Shown piece by piece: positions 31,054 through 40,125 of a DNA stretch of 47,805 nt. The translations under genes were made by a program, and so were the position numbers. Position 1 is the stretch's first letter. Each line of letters begins with the position of its first letter. The notes below the pieces were generated by a model. It was given only the letters and a program-made list of their open reading frames with translations, ran no database searches and was not told where the DNA came from. Source of the DNA: Bacteroidetes bacterium MED-G20 (GTDB lineage: Bacteria; Bacteroidota; Bacteroidia; Flavobacteriales_D; Parvicellaceae); assembly GCA_905182745.1 (NCBI GenBank), contig CAJJCR010000017.1, positions 1-47,805 on the forward strand, written 5' to 3'.

Positions 31054-33292
31054 CTAAAAGACAAAACTTGCTCCAAAAACAAAATTAATTCCTTGAAAGG
31101 AGGCATACATATAGGACGCGTCAAAAGTATAGCCTTCAGGATTATTTATTGGATCGTTAACGTTTTGATCAAAAGGATCGTTTGCTCTCAAAATAGAGTA
31201 TTTCGGAGGGGTGAAATTGGTGAAATTTCTTAAACCACAAATGTAGTCCAACCATTATTATAGTTTTTAGAAACTTTTAGATTATGAATAGTATATGGAA
31301 GAGAATATTCAGGTCTAAAATCATTTTCTAAGATTGGTAATCTTATTGGGCCGTAGTTAGTTGCAGAGTAAACCATGTCTAAATCTAATTTTTCAAACCA
31401 AAAACTTGCAGACCATTTAATGCTGTATTTTTCTGCTAAAAGCTGTTGACTTTTACCATTTCTCCTGCAGAATTTTCTATAAAATTGGACACATCTAAAA
31501 ATGTTGCATTGGCAGATAATTTCAAAGGGATTTTATACATTTTTAAGAATATTTCTGAAGATATCCCTCTTGCAACAGCATAACCAGATAAGTTGGAATA
31601 AATAATTTGATTGTCATTGGTTAAGAAATCGGGAATTATTTTATTAGAAAACCTAGATTCAAAAACTGAAGATTCTAGAGTGATTTGTAAATTATCTGTA
31701 TTCCAAGAATTACTTATATTAATATTTAAATTCTTAGACTTCTCAGGCTCTAACTCCTCCAAGAAAATGATTTCTCTAGCACCTGTTAATGCAGCATGAT
31801 CTTCGGTAAAGACATTGACCACTCTAAATCCATCTCCATAACCAATTCTTAAAGAGGAATTTTCTGTAATATTTAATTGGTAGTTAATTCTTGGTGAATT
31901 TATAAAACCATGCTTAGAGTGAAAGTCTGTTCTCCATCCAAATAGAAGTTGCTGGTTATCACTAAATTTAAAATTGTCTTGAATAAAAAACCCAGGAAGC
32001 CACCATTTATCTGCTTTTAGAGTAGCTGCTGTATTGTCGTTGTAACTATTGTATCTCAATGCAAAACCAGAAAGTAAATTATTTTTATTCCCTAAAGATT
32101 TATGCCATGTTAACTGACTAAAACCAATAATTTGTTTTGCCTCATAATCGACCAAGCCATACCAAGACTTTTGATCGTGAAAACTAAATGAATTTTGCCA
32201 TTTAAGATTTTTTTGCTCTGAAAACTGATAAAATGAACTCGCCTCTACTCTATTTGTTAAAATAGACTCACCATAACTTGTGTTTTTCCCACGATCTTGT
32301 TCGGTAAAATCCATTTGACCTCCCCAACGATCTTCATTTAAATATCTTAAGGTAAGATTTAAAGGATTGGCTCCATTTTTATTGAAAAATTGAAACTTAT
32401 TAAAAATTGAATATCTATTTTTTAGAGATAAATCTGTAAATCCGTCCTCATTGTTGTCTATTGGGTTATTGTAATTAAAGATATCTATGGATGAAAAAGC
32501 CTTAATTCTTTCTTTGTCGATTAGTTTGTAAACTATAGATGTCTGTAGTTCTCCCCAAGAAGATATATTAAAATCCAAAGATAACTTTGGGACACAGTCT
32601 ATGTTTTTGGTTACCACATTTATTAAGCCAGCCATTGCTTCAGAACCATATACTGTTGAAGCTGGTCCTTTAATGACTTCAACCTGATCGATAAGACTTG
32701 TGGGAATTCCCTGTAGGCCGTAAACTGTAGACAATCCTCCCATAATAGGCATTCCATCAATTACAATCATAGAATAAGCTCCTTCCATACCATTTATATG
32801 AATATCGCCTGTATTGCAAACCGAACAATTTAATTGTGGTCTTAAGCCAGTAATTTGATTGGTTGCTTCTACCAAGCTAGGAGAAGGAACAGAATTCAAA
32901 AACTGAGAAGAGTAAACAGCAATAGGTATTGGACTTTCTTTTCTATCAATTAGCTGAAGAGTTCCGCTAATTACCATTTCTTTAAGTAAATCGTTATTCT
33001 CTTTAAGGACAAACGTAATTGGAGATTTATAATCGTTAATTGAAATATTTAATTCTCAAACTCTTAAAACCAACAGAAGATGCTTTTAAAACTGTTGACT
33101 TATTATCAATAGTAATTTTAAAATTTCCAGTAACATCACAAACTGCAGAAAGACTATCGTTTAAGTCCATTATATGAGCAAATGGAATTGGTTTTTTATG
33201 TTTATCGATAACCTTCCCTTTGATTTCAGATGTTTGAGAGATTGAATGAAAATTGAAAACACAAAGAAAAAGAATATAAAGAATCTATTCAT
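31054..33292 (-). CDS. TonB-dependent outer-membrane receptor with carboxypeptidase-like N-domain, frameshifted
   Basis: About 746 residues from ATG 33290-33292 (MNRFFIFFFFVFSIF, signal peptide). Breaks near 33235, 33055 and 31435, the last moved by a small indel, and one near 31240. First comes a carboxypeptidase-regulatory-like domain (IKGKVIDKHKKPIPFAHIMD). Then the plug: QLNCSVCNTGDIHINGMEGA, VIDGMPIMGGLSTVYGL, VEVIKGPASTVYGSEAMAGL. The rest is a 22-strand-type barrel, ending in GASFVF, with the terminal Phe of outer-membrane barrels. Two cysteines in the plug (CSVC) are notable. It is divergent from a DtxR-type regulator and a ZIP transporter, so its cargo is probably a metal or metal chelate. 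Confidence 0.87.
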
Positions 33293-33318
33293 GTATCAAA
33301 TTAATTTAAATAAACGTA

Positions 33319-33340
33319 ATTTTTAGTCTTGTCTAAAAAT
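33319..33340. promoter_or_regulatory. Perfect inverted repeat, probable metalloregulator operator
   Basis: ATTTTTAG, six bases (TCTTGT), then CTAAAAAT: two perfect 8-bp arms. It lies in the 88-bp gap between the divergent TonB receptor and DtxR-type genes, and the TTTAG/CTAAA halves resemble the TTAGG/CCTAA arms of DtxR/SirR boxes. It could govern both directions. Binding is inferred. Confidence 0.65.
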
Positions 33341-33367
33341 ATATTTAAAATATTTGAAAAAAATATT

Positions 33368-33375
33368 TAACTTTG
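33368..33375 (+). promoter_or_regulatory. Candidate -7 box of the DtxR/ZIP operon
   Basis: TAACTTTG matches TAnnTTTG and is only 5 nt before the ATG at 33381. Transcription would begin at or beside the start codon, giving a leaderless mRNA. Confidence 0.45.
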
Positions 33376-33380
33376 CGTAA

Positions 33381-34037
33381 ATGAATTCTCAATCCGAAGA
33401 AGATTACTTGAAAGCACTTTACCATTTGGAGATGGACTTTGATGCAGTTTCAACCAACTCTATTGCAGATTATTTAGATATGAAACCTTCTAGTGTCACG
33501 GATATGCTTAAAAAACTTGCAGAAAAAAAATTCATTAATTATGAAAAGTACAAAGGAACATCTCTGACAAAAAAAGGAAGATTAATTGCTTTATCTATAA
33601 TAAGGAAACATAGACTTTGGGAAACTTTTTTAGTAGAGAAACTAGGTTTTGGTTGGGACCAAGTCCATATTATTGCAGAGCAATTAGAGCATATTAAATC
33701 CGAAGAATTAATTGAAAATTTAGATAACTTTTTAGGCAACCCAAAATACGATCCTCATGGAGACCCTATCCCAAATAAAGATGGGGAAATTGAAAAAATG
33801 AATCAGAAACTTCTTGTAGAACTTAAAGCTTCTCAAAAAGGGATTATCACAGGAGTTAAAAAAGGAACAGCAAGTCTTTTAAACTATTTAGATAAAGAAA
33901 AAGTTAAACTTGGAGATTCTGTAAAAGTGATAGAAATTCTAGAATTTGATGGAACTTATATTGTTGAAATAAATAAGAGAAAATTAACTTTTTCAGAAAA
34001 AATTTGTCAAAACCTACTACTAGAAACTAATGATTGA
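33381..34037 (+). CDS. DtxR/MntR-family metal-dependent transcriptional repressor
   Basis: 218 residues, intact. The N-terminal winged helix (EEDYLKALYHLE, VSTNSIADYLDMKPSSVTDM) is followed by the dimer/metal domain (IRKHRLWETFLVEKLGFGWD, IAEQLEHIKSEELIENLDNF, DPHGDPIP), where Glu and His residues bind the activating metal. A C-terminal FeoA/SH3-like domain follows (LLNYLDKEKVKLGDSVKVIE). Members sense Fe(II) or Mn(II) and repress uptake genes when the metal is plentiful. The gene overlaps the ZIP transporter start by 8 nt, and its own upstream gap holds a perfect inverted repeat shared with the TonB receptor gene. Confidence 0.92.
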   Translation: MNSQSEEDYLKALYHLEMDFDAVSTNSIADYLDMKPSSVTDMLKKLAEKKFINYEKYKGTSLTKKGRLIALSIIRKHRLWETFLVEKLGFGWDQVHIIAEQLEHIKSEELIENLDNFLGNPKYDPHGDPIPNKDGEIEKMNQKLLVELKASQKGIITGVKKGTASLLNYLDKEKVKLGDSVKVIEILEFDGTYIVEINKRKLTFSEKICQNLLLETND

Positions 34038-34884
34038 AACTATTAAATATTGGTTTATAGACCAACATCCTGTAACTCAAGCTTTAATAGCTGGTTTATT
34101 TACTTGGATTGTAACTGCCATTGGTTCGGGATTGGTATTTTTTATTAATTCTTCAAATAGAAAAGTTCTAGATATTTCTTTGGGATTTACAGGGGGAGTA
34201 ATGATAGCTGCTAGTTTTTGGTCATTACTAGCTCCTTCCATTGAATATGCTGAAATGCAAAAAGAGTTAGGTTTAAGTGAAATGCCATCTTGGCTAGCCC
34301 CTACTATTGGCTTCTTTTTAGGCGCTTTGTTTCTATTTGGTTTGGATAAAATAATTCCTCATTTGCATTTATTTGAAAAAAAAATAGATGCAGAAGGAGT
34401 AAATACAAAATGGCAAAAAACTATTCTTTTAGTTTTAGCAATAGCATTACACAATATTCCGGAAGGGCTGGCTGTAGGAGTTGCCTTTGGAGCTATTGCC
34501 TCTCCAGAGCTTTTAAATGTGGAGATTTTCACCCTTGGTTCTGCGGTTGCCTTAGCTATAGGTATTGGAATTCAAAATTTTCCAGAGGGTTTTGCTGTTT
34601 CCTTGCCATTAAGACGACAAGGTCTGAGTAAATTTAAATCTTGGCAGTGGGGACAGCTTTCCGCAATTGTTGAACCTATTTTTGCAGTTATTGGCGCAGC
34701 TGTTGTCTTACAAGTTTTACCAATACTCCCCTATGCATTAGCTTTTGCTGCTGGTGCAATGATATTCATAGTTGTCGAGGAAGTAATTCCAGAAAGTCAA
34801 AAAGGAGGCAATACAGACCTGGCTACAATGGGATTAATAGCAGGTTTTATTGTCATGATGATGCTAGATGTTGGTCTTGGTTAA
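34030..34884 (+). CDS. ZIP family metal transporter
   Basis: 284 residues, intact. Eight hydrophobic segments are visible. Helices 4 and 5 carry the metal path: ALHNIPEGLAVGVAFG and GIGIQNFPEGFAVSLPLR, and a later helix has FIVVEEVIPESQKGG. A His-bearing loop (KIIPHLHLFEKK) lies before helix 4. ZIP proteins import Zn, Fe or Mn into the cytoplasm. Coupling to the DtxR-type repressor and the divergent TonB receptor makes a complete outer plus inner membrane uptake route. The stop codon overlaps the stop of the convergent DUF721 gene. Confidence 0.92.
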   Translation: MIETIKYWFIDQHPVTQALIAGLFTWIVTAIGSGLVFFINSSNRKVLDISLGFTGGVMIAASFWSLLAPSIEYAEMQKELGLSEMPSWLAPTIGFFLGALFLFGLDKIIPHLHLFEKKIDAEGVNTKWQKTILLVLAIALHNIPEGLAVGVAFGAIASPELLNVEIFTLGSAVALAIGIGIQNFPEGFAVSLPLRRQGLSKFKSWQWGQLSAIVEPIFAVIGAAVVLQVLPILPYALAFAAGAMIFIVVEEVIPESQKGGNTDLATMGLIAGFIVMMMLDVGLG

Positions 34885-35177
34885 TTAACCACCAAATCCT
34901 TTAAATAATCTTCTCCTATTACTTTGTTTAATTGCTCAAGTAACTTGGTCTTCTGCATTACAAGCTCTTGTTTAAAAGAAGCGCTTGATAGTTTCAAAAA
35001 AAGCTTTTGGTTTTTGACATAGGCGTTAGTTACTTTTTTCATTAAAAAAGGACCCATTATTTTAGTGAATTCTTGTAAAATCTCGTGTTCTTGGAATCGC
35101 TTTTTTAGTCCATATTGATTAATAAAACTATCTACCACATTAGACAATTTCTCTTCGTTAGCATTTCTTTTTTTCAT
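34881..35177 (-). CDS. DUF721 (DciA-like) protein
   Basis: 98 residues, intact. The family core is visible: VVDSFINQYGLKKRFQEHEI, FTKIMGPFLMKKVTNAYVKN, KLFLKLSSASFKQELVMQKT and LLEQLNKVIGEDYLKDLVVN. DUF721 proteins in several bacteria are DnaC-replacing helicase partners (DciA); here only the short core is present. It follows recF directly (TAG then ATG, no gap), and a link of DUF721 with recF is common in Bacteroidota. The role in replication is by family, not shown here. Confidence 0.82.
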   Translation of the reverse strand: MKKRNANEEKLSNVVDSFINQYGLKKRFQEHEILQEFTKIMGPFLMKKVTNAYVKNQKLFLKLSSASFKQELVMQKTKLLEQLNKVIGEDYLKDLVVN

Positions 35178-36274
35178 CTAATTTAATTTTGAAGAATTAC
35201 CATTTTCAATCCAGAATAAATTGCTTTCAATATTGAGATTTGCCAAAATTTGAGGAATTTTTTCTTTACTGGTATCTGTGATAAATGTTTGTCCCAAATT
35301 ATTTTTTTCTATTAAGTTAAGAATATAACCAACTCGATGGTCATCTAATTTGTCAAAAATATCGTCCAATAACAATACAGGATTTACGTTCTTTTTAAGC
35401 TTTATATATTCAAACTTAGCCAATTTTAAAGCAATTAAATATGTCTTTTGCTGACCTTGAGATCCAAATTTTTTCAACGGATTGCCATTGATTGAAAACA
35501 AAAAATCGTCTCTGTGAATTCCTGAGGATGTGTGTCCAACTAATTGATCTTTAGTGCGGTTCTGCAGGAAAAGTTCTTTCATCGTATTTTCATGCAAAGC
35601 CGACTGGTATAGTCCAAATCAACACTTTCTTTATTGGATGAAATGTCCTGATAAAACTTATTAAATATGGGAATAAATTCGTCAATAAAGTTTTTTCTAG
35701 ATTCATGTATGGACTGTGCTTTTTCAATCATTTGGTCCTCATAAACCTCCAATAAATCGACTGAATTGGAATTGGTTTTTAAAAGCGCATTTCTTTGTTT
35801 AAGTAGTTTATTGTATTGAAGTAATTCGAATAAATAATTTTTATCAAACTGAGCAATCAAAGCATCAAAAAATCTTCTTCTTGTTTCGCCACCTTCTAAA
35901 ATTAGATTTATATCGTAAGGAGTAATCATTACCACAGGAAAAAAACCAATATGATCTGCTAATTTTTTATAAATTTTCTTATTCTTTTTAAAAATCTTTT
36001 TTTCGCCTTTTTTTAATCCACAGTACAGTTTATATTCCTCTTGCTCATTTTTTACAGCACCCTGAATAACATATAGCGATTCATCAAACATTACATTTTG
36101 GCTATCAATTGAGTTAAAAAAACTTTTGGTATAGCTTAAATGATAAATTGCATCAAGTAAATTTGTCTTTCCTTGACCATTGTCTCCAAGGAAGCAATTA
36201 ACTCTATTAGACAGTTCCAAATCTGCTTGAGAAATGTTCTTAAAATTTAAAAGAGAAAGATTGGATAAATACAT
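35178..36274 (-). CDS. recF: DNA replication and repair protein RecF, one frameshift
   Basis: About 366 residues. Walker A is GDNGQGKTNLLDAIYHLSYT near the N-terminus. The C-terminal part carries the ABC signature FGSQGQQKTYLIALKLAK and Walker B NPVLLLDDIFDKLDDHRVG. The break near 35600 is one extra G: DYTSRLCMKIR in one frame becomes DYTSALHENTMKELF in the other. RecF binds gapped DNA and loads RecA with RecO and RecR. It is divergent from a TPR gene and followed by DUF721. Confidence 0.92.
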
Positions 36275-36323
36275 TTTATAAAATTACAATATAAAAGATT
36301 AGTTTATTACTTATAAAAAAAAC

Positions 36324-36331
36324 TATTTTTG
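36324..36331 (+). promoter_or_regulatory. Candidate -7 box upstream of the TPR/ribH genes
   Basis: TATTTTTG matches TAnnTTTG, 43 nt before the ATG at 36375. No TTG -33 element at the normal distance. Confidence 0.35.
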
Positions 36332-36374
36332 CAAACTAATTAATTAAATCGAAAGATTTCTTATTTCAAGTCTA

Positions 36375-37177
36375 ATGGCAGAAAATAAAAACAAAACAGA
36401 TAATAAAACTACAGAAAAGTCTGTAGATAATAAACCAAGTTCTGAAAATATAACTCAAGAAAATGTTGTTGAAAATAATATAGAGTTAATTCTTGGTGAA
36501 AAAGGATATGAGTATTATATAAATAATAAAAAGAAAGTTACATTTTATTCTGTGGCTGTTCTTGCTATTTTATTGGCTGCATTAGCTTACAAACTTATTT
36601 ACGTTCAAATGATTGTTGAACCAAAAGAAGAAGAAGCTACGGAAAAACTATGGCAAGCAGAATCAAAAGCATTTGATGAACAAGATTGGGAATCTGCTAT
36701 AAATGGAGATAGTTTGGGATTTTTCAAAGGGTTTAAACAAATTTCCAAAAAATATTCTGGTCAAAATGCAGGTAAAATTGCTCAGTACAACTTAGGAATA
36801 TCATTACTTAACAATAAGGAATATGAAAATGCAATAATCGAACTTAAAAAAGTAGATTTTCAAGATGAACTTTTAGGAACAATTAGTCAAGGTGCTATTG
36901 GAGATGCTTACATGCAATTAGGAGCAGTTAGCGATGCTTTTGTTTATTATGAAAAGGCTTACCAAAGAAAAGAAAATGAACTTACTACCCCTTATATCTA
37001 ATGAGAGCTGCTTTGTGTTTAGAAATTGAAGAAAACTATTCTAAAGCTATTGAGATTTATGAAATGGTTTATAAAGACTATCCAAGTTCTAAAGATGCTG
37101 TAAGAGCTGAAAAATATGCCGAATCTTTAAAGTTAGGTAACCCGGTCTATAAGTTTGATATGTCAAATAGTGAATAA
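36375..37177 (+). CDS. Membrane-anchored tetratricopeptide protein, one frameshift
   Basis: About 267 residues. A lysine/asparagine-rich cytosolic start (about 55 residues) is followed by one membrane helix (TFYSVAVLAILLAALAYKLI) and a periplasmic helical part with TPR-like units (QYNLGISLLNNKEYENAIIE, GDAYMQLGAVSDAFVYYEKA, ENYSKAIEIYEMVYKDYPSS). A lost T near 36998 closes the first frame after TPYI; the second frame runs on to the TAA at 37175-37177. The layout matches the YfgM-like ancillary protein of the Sec translocon, a possible role. The ATG of ribH overlaps the stop codon. Confidence 0.82.
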
Positions 37178-37692
37178 TGGCTAGTAAAGGGAAAAACTTA
37201 TCAAAAGAAGAACAGTTTCCTATATCCAATCCTGGAAAAATTAAAATTGGAATTGTAGTTTCTCAGTGGAATCAAACCATAACAGACCGATTACTTAAAG
37301 GTGCTAAGTCTGTTTTACTAAACTCAAAAATCCCAGCTGATAATATTATAATTAAACATGTCCCAGGAACTTTTGAACTACCACTTGGTGCCCAATATTT
37401 ATTTGAAAAAAATATGGTGGATGGAATAATATGTATTGGTTGTGTTATTCAAGGAGAAACCAAACATTTTGACTTTGTGTGTCAAGGAGCTACCAATGGA
37501 ATTATGAGCATTGGATTGAGATATAACAAACCGGCTACATTTTGTGTGCTAACAGATGAAAACGAGCAACAATCTATTGACAGATCTGGTGGGAAACACG
37601 GAAATAAGGGTGCTGAATGTGCAGTTTCTTGTCTTAAAATGATAGAGCTCAATAAAGATATTTCTAGTCCTGATAAAAAAATCGGATTTTAA
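37177..37692 (+). CDS. ribH: 6,7-dimethyl-8-ribityllumazine synthase
   Basis: 171 residues, intact. It carries the family motifs: IGIVVSQWNQTITDRLLKGA, VPGTFELPLGAQYL, CVIQGETKHFDFVCQGATNG with the active-site His, and FCVLTDENEQQSIDRSGGKH, then NKGAECAVSCLKMI. It joins 3,4-dihydroxy-2-butanone phosphate with the ribitylamino-uracil in the next-to-last step of riboflavin synthesis and should assemble into 60-subunit or pentameric particles. The 20-residue N-terminal extension is common in Bacteroidota. Its stop overlaps that of the convergent pyrophosphohydrolase. Confidence 0.96.
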   Translation: MASKGKNLSKEEQFPISNPGKIKIGIVVSQWNQTITDRLLKGAKSVLLNSKIPADNIIIKHVPGTFELPLGAQYLFEKNMVDGIICIGCVIQGETKHFDFVCQGATNGIMSIGLRYNKPATFCVLTDENEQQSIDRSGGKHGNKGAECAVSCLKMIELNKDISSPDKKIGF

Positions 37693-38093
37693 GCATCTAA
37701 GATTTTCTTAATATTTGGTTTGAAGTACAAATCAGATTTCAAAACCTTTCCATCTTCTCTAAATATTGGTTTCCCATTTTTATCTAATTTACTCATATTA
37801 CTTCTTTGAATTTCTTGAAATACTTTTGCCATTTTGTTCTGCAAACCATGGGTTAAAATAGAACCACATAGTATATATAGCATGTCTCCAAGAGCATCTG
37901 CTATTTCTGTAAGGTCTCCTTGTTTTGCAGCTTGAAGATATTCCTCATTTTCTTCTTTCATCAGACTATACCTTAAGTTAAAGTCTTTTTCATCTACTTT
38001 AGCTAAGGGACTATATTTATTAGGAATTCCAAAAGAGTCATGAAATTCAGCCACTGCATTTACGCAATCTATTAGTTTTAAATTATTTTCCAT
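37689..38093 (-). CDS. MazG-like nucleoside triphosphate pyrophosphohydrolase
   Basis: 134 residues from ATG 38091-38093; the frame could also begin at a TTG 6 nt earlier. Mg-binding acidic motifs: MKEENEEYLQAAKQGD and EIADALGDMLYILCGSILTH (EExxE then ExxD). The C-terminus reads GKPIFREDGKVLKSDLYFKP, typical of the phosphoribosyl-ATP pyrophosphohydrolase-like group. It probably removes pyrophosphate from noncanonical nucleotides. Intact, convergent with ribH. Confidence 0.85.
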   Translation of the reverse strand: MENNLKLIDCVNAVAEFHDSFGIPNKYSPLAKVDEKDFNLRYSLMKEENEEYLQAAKQGDLTEIADALGDMLYILCGSILTHGLQNKMAKVFQEIQRSNMSKLDKNGKPIFREDGKVLKSDLYFKPNIKKILDA

Positions 38094-38096
38094 CCA

Positions 38097-38104
38097 CAAA
38101 TGTA
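38097..38104 (-). promoter_or_regulatory. Candidate -7 box of the MazG-like gene
   Basis: TACATTTG on the minus strand matches TAnnTTTG and ends 3 nt before the ATG at 38093, again pointing to a leaderless start. Confidence 0.4.
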
Positions 38105-38211
38105 TATCTCAAAATCCATTAATGATTAATAATTTTAAAAAATTAGTTAACATATATTAACAGTGGTATTTTTTTGATTTTTAAAAGATTGTTGATTTTT
38201 GAACCAAATAA

Positions 38212-39246
38212 ATGGTAACCGACATGGAAATTCAGGAAAACAATAGTACTGTAAACAACGTAGATATTAGTAAAATCAATGCCCTTATTGAAAAAGAAAG
38301 TGGATTTATTGATTTACTAAATATGGAGATTGGAAAAGTAATTATAGGACAAAAACATATGGTAGAAAGTCTTCTTATTGGACTTCTTTCCAATGGACAC
38401 ATTCTCTTAGAAGGCGTTCCAGGACTTGCAAAAACTCTAGCTATAAGTACTTTGTCAAAAGTAATAGACGTAGATTTTAAAAGAGTCCAGTTCACACCCG
38501 ATTTACTTCCTGCAGATTTACTTGGCACCATGATTTACAACCAGAAAAAGGAAGAATTTATTTCTAAAAAAGGTCCGTTATTTTCAAATTTTATTTTGGC
38601 AGACGAAATTAATAGAGCTCCAGCTAAAGTTCAAAGTGCTTTGTTGGAAGCCATGCAAGAAAGACAAATTACTATTGGAGATAAAACCTATAAACTCCCA
38701 GAACCCTTTTTAGTAATGGCTACCCAAAACCCAATTGAACAAGAAGGAACTTATCCTCTTCCAGAAGCCCAGGTAGATAGATTTATGTTAAAAGTTGTTC
38801 TTCCCTATCCTAACAGGGAAGAAGAGAAATTAATTGTAAGAGCAAATGTTTCTAGTGAAGGTTTTCCAACCCCAAATAAAATTGTAGATCCAAAACAAAT
38901 TATTAAAGCGAGAGATATAGTCAAGCAAATTTACATGGACGAAAAAATTGAGAAATATATTATTGATATTGTTTATGCCACTAGAGAGCCTGAATATTAT
39001 CAGTTAGATGAGATAAAACACTTTATTTCTTTTGGTGGTTCGCCAAGAGCTAGTATTTCACTGGCAAGCGCTGCAAAAGCATATGCTTTTTTGAAAAAAA
39101 GAGGATATGTTATCCCAGAAGATGTTAGAGCGGTTTGCGCCGATGTTCTTAGACATAGAATTGGACTTTCTTATGAAGCTGAAGCAGAAAATATTACAAC
39201 AGAAAATGTGATAACCACAATTCTTAACAAAGTTGAAGTTCCTTAA
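38212..39246 (+). CDS. MoxR family AAA+ ATPase
   Basis: 344 residues, intact; ATG 38212 is used, though ATG 38224 is also possible. Walker A is LEGVPGLAKTLAIST, Walker B is NFILADEINRAPAKVQSALL, then QERQITIGDKTYKLPEPFLV, sensor 1 MATQNPIEQEGTYPLPEAQV, and sensor 2 near GGSPRASISLASAAKAYAFL. MoxR ATPases act with von Willebrand A-domain proteins as chaperone pairs. It begins the Bat operon and is followed 15 nt later by the DUF58 gene. Confidence 0.93.
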   Translation: MVTDMEIQENNSTVNNVDISKINALIEKESGFIDLLNMEIGKVIIGQKHMVESLLIGLLSNGHILLEGVPGLAKTLAISTLSKVIDVDFKRVQFTPDLLPADLLGTMIYNQKKEEFISKKGPLFSNFILADEINRAPAKVQSALLEAMQERQITIGDKTYKLPEPFLVMATQNPIEQEGTYPLPEAQVDRFMLKVVLPYPNREEEKLIVRANVSSEGFPTPNKIVDPKQIIKARDIVKQIYMDEKIEKYIIDIVYATREPEYYQLDEIKHFISFGGSPRASISLASAAKAYAFLKKRGYVIPEDVRAVCADVLRHRIGLSYEAEAENITTENVITTILNKVEVP

Positions 39247-39261
39247 CAGTATTCAAGAGTT

Positions 39262-40125
39262 TTGGAAACTAGCGAATTATTAAAAAAAGTACGTAAAATT
39301 GAGATCAAGACCAAAGGTCTATCCAAACAGGTTTTTTCTGGAGAATACCATTCTGCATTTAAAGGTAGAGGAATGGCTTTTTCGGAGGTAAGAAACTATA
39401 TACCAGGAGATGAAATAAGAACTATAGACTGGAATGTAACTGCAAGATTTAACGAACCTTATGTCAAAGTTTTTGAAGAAGAGAGAGAGCTAACGGTAAT
39501 GCTTATAGTAGATATTTCTGGGTCTGAATCTTTTGGATCAGATGAATTATTGAAAAGAGAATTTATTGCAGAAATAGGGGCTGTTTTAGCATTTTCTGCC
39601 ACTCAAAATAACGATAAGATTGGTGCGATTTTATTTTCTGATCAAATAGAACTTTACATTCCCCCCAAAAAGGGAAGAAAGCATATTTTAAGAATTATTA
39701 GAGAACTTATTGAATTCAAGCCAAAGTCAAATCTTACTAATATTGGAGAAGTTGTACAGCACTTCAACAATCTGGTAAAGAAAAGAGCAATAGCATTTTT
39801 AATTTCTGATTTTATTGGGCAAAATTTAGAAAAAGCATTAAAAATAACTGCAAAAAAACACGACTTAATAGCACTTAGGATATTTGACCAACGTGAAAAA
39901 GAATTGCCTAATATGGGCCTTACCCTTTTTGAGGATGGAGAAAGTGGAAAGAGAAGGTGGATCAATACTAGTAAAAAAAGGGTTAGAGAAACCTATTATA
40001 ATAATTCGCTCTCCAGAGAGCACAATATTCTAGAAATATTTAAGAAATCAAAAGTGGACCATGCAAATATTTGTATACAGTCGGGATATATTCAACCATT
40101 AATGAATCTTTTTAAAAAACGTTGA
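39262..40125 (+). CDS. DUF58 domain protein
   Basis: 287 residues, intact, starting with TTG at 39262 because the conserved start METSELLKKVRKIEIKTKGL has no ATG. The DUF58 signature is VRNYIPGDEIRTIDWNVTAR. A von Willebrand A-like fold follows, with LIVDISGSESFG (MIDAS-like DxSGS) and IGAILFSDQIELYIPPKKGR. It is a standard partner of MoxR. Its stop codon overlaps the next start (TTGA). Confidence 0.9.
   Translation: METSELLKKVRKIEIKTKGLSKQVFSGEYHSAFKGRGMAFSEVRNYIPGDEIRTIDWNVTARFNEPYVKVFEEERELTVMLIVDISGSESFGSDELLKREFIAEIGAVLAFSATQNNDKIGAILFSDQIELYIPPKKGRKHILRIIRELIEFKPKSNLTNIGEVVQHFNNLVKKRAIAFLISDFIGQNLEKALKITAKKHDLIALRIFDQREKELPNMGLTLFEDGESGKRRWINTSKKRVRETYYNNSLSREHNILEIFKKSKVDHANICIQSGYIQPLMNLFKKR

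Noticed and set aside
1-36300. A large region of pseudogenes
   Set aside because: Active-site motifs are unchanged across breaks, and genes that should be essential are hit equally. Random decay would also leave substitutions in motifs.
38146-38161. Inverted repeat GTTAA-CATATA-TTAAC between the MazG-like and MoxR genes
   Set aside because: Arms of only five A/T-rich bases are expected by chance in such a spacer; no linked regulator is seen.
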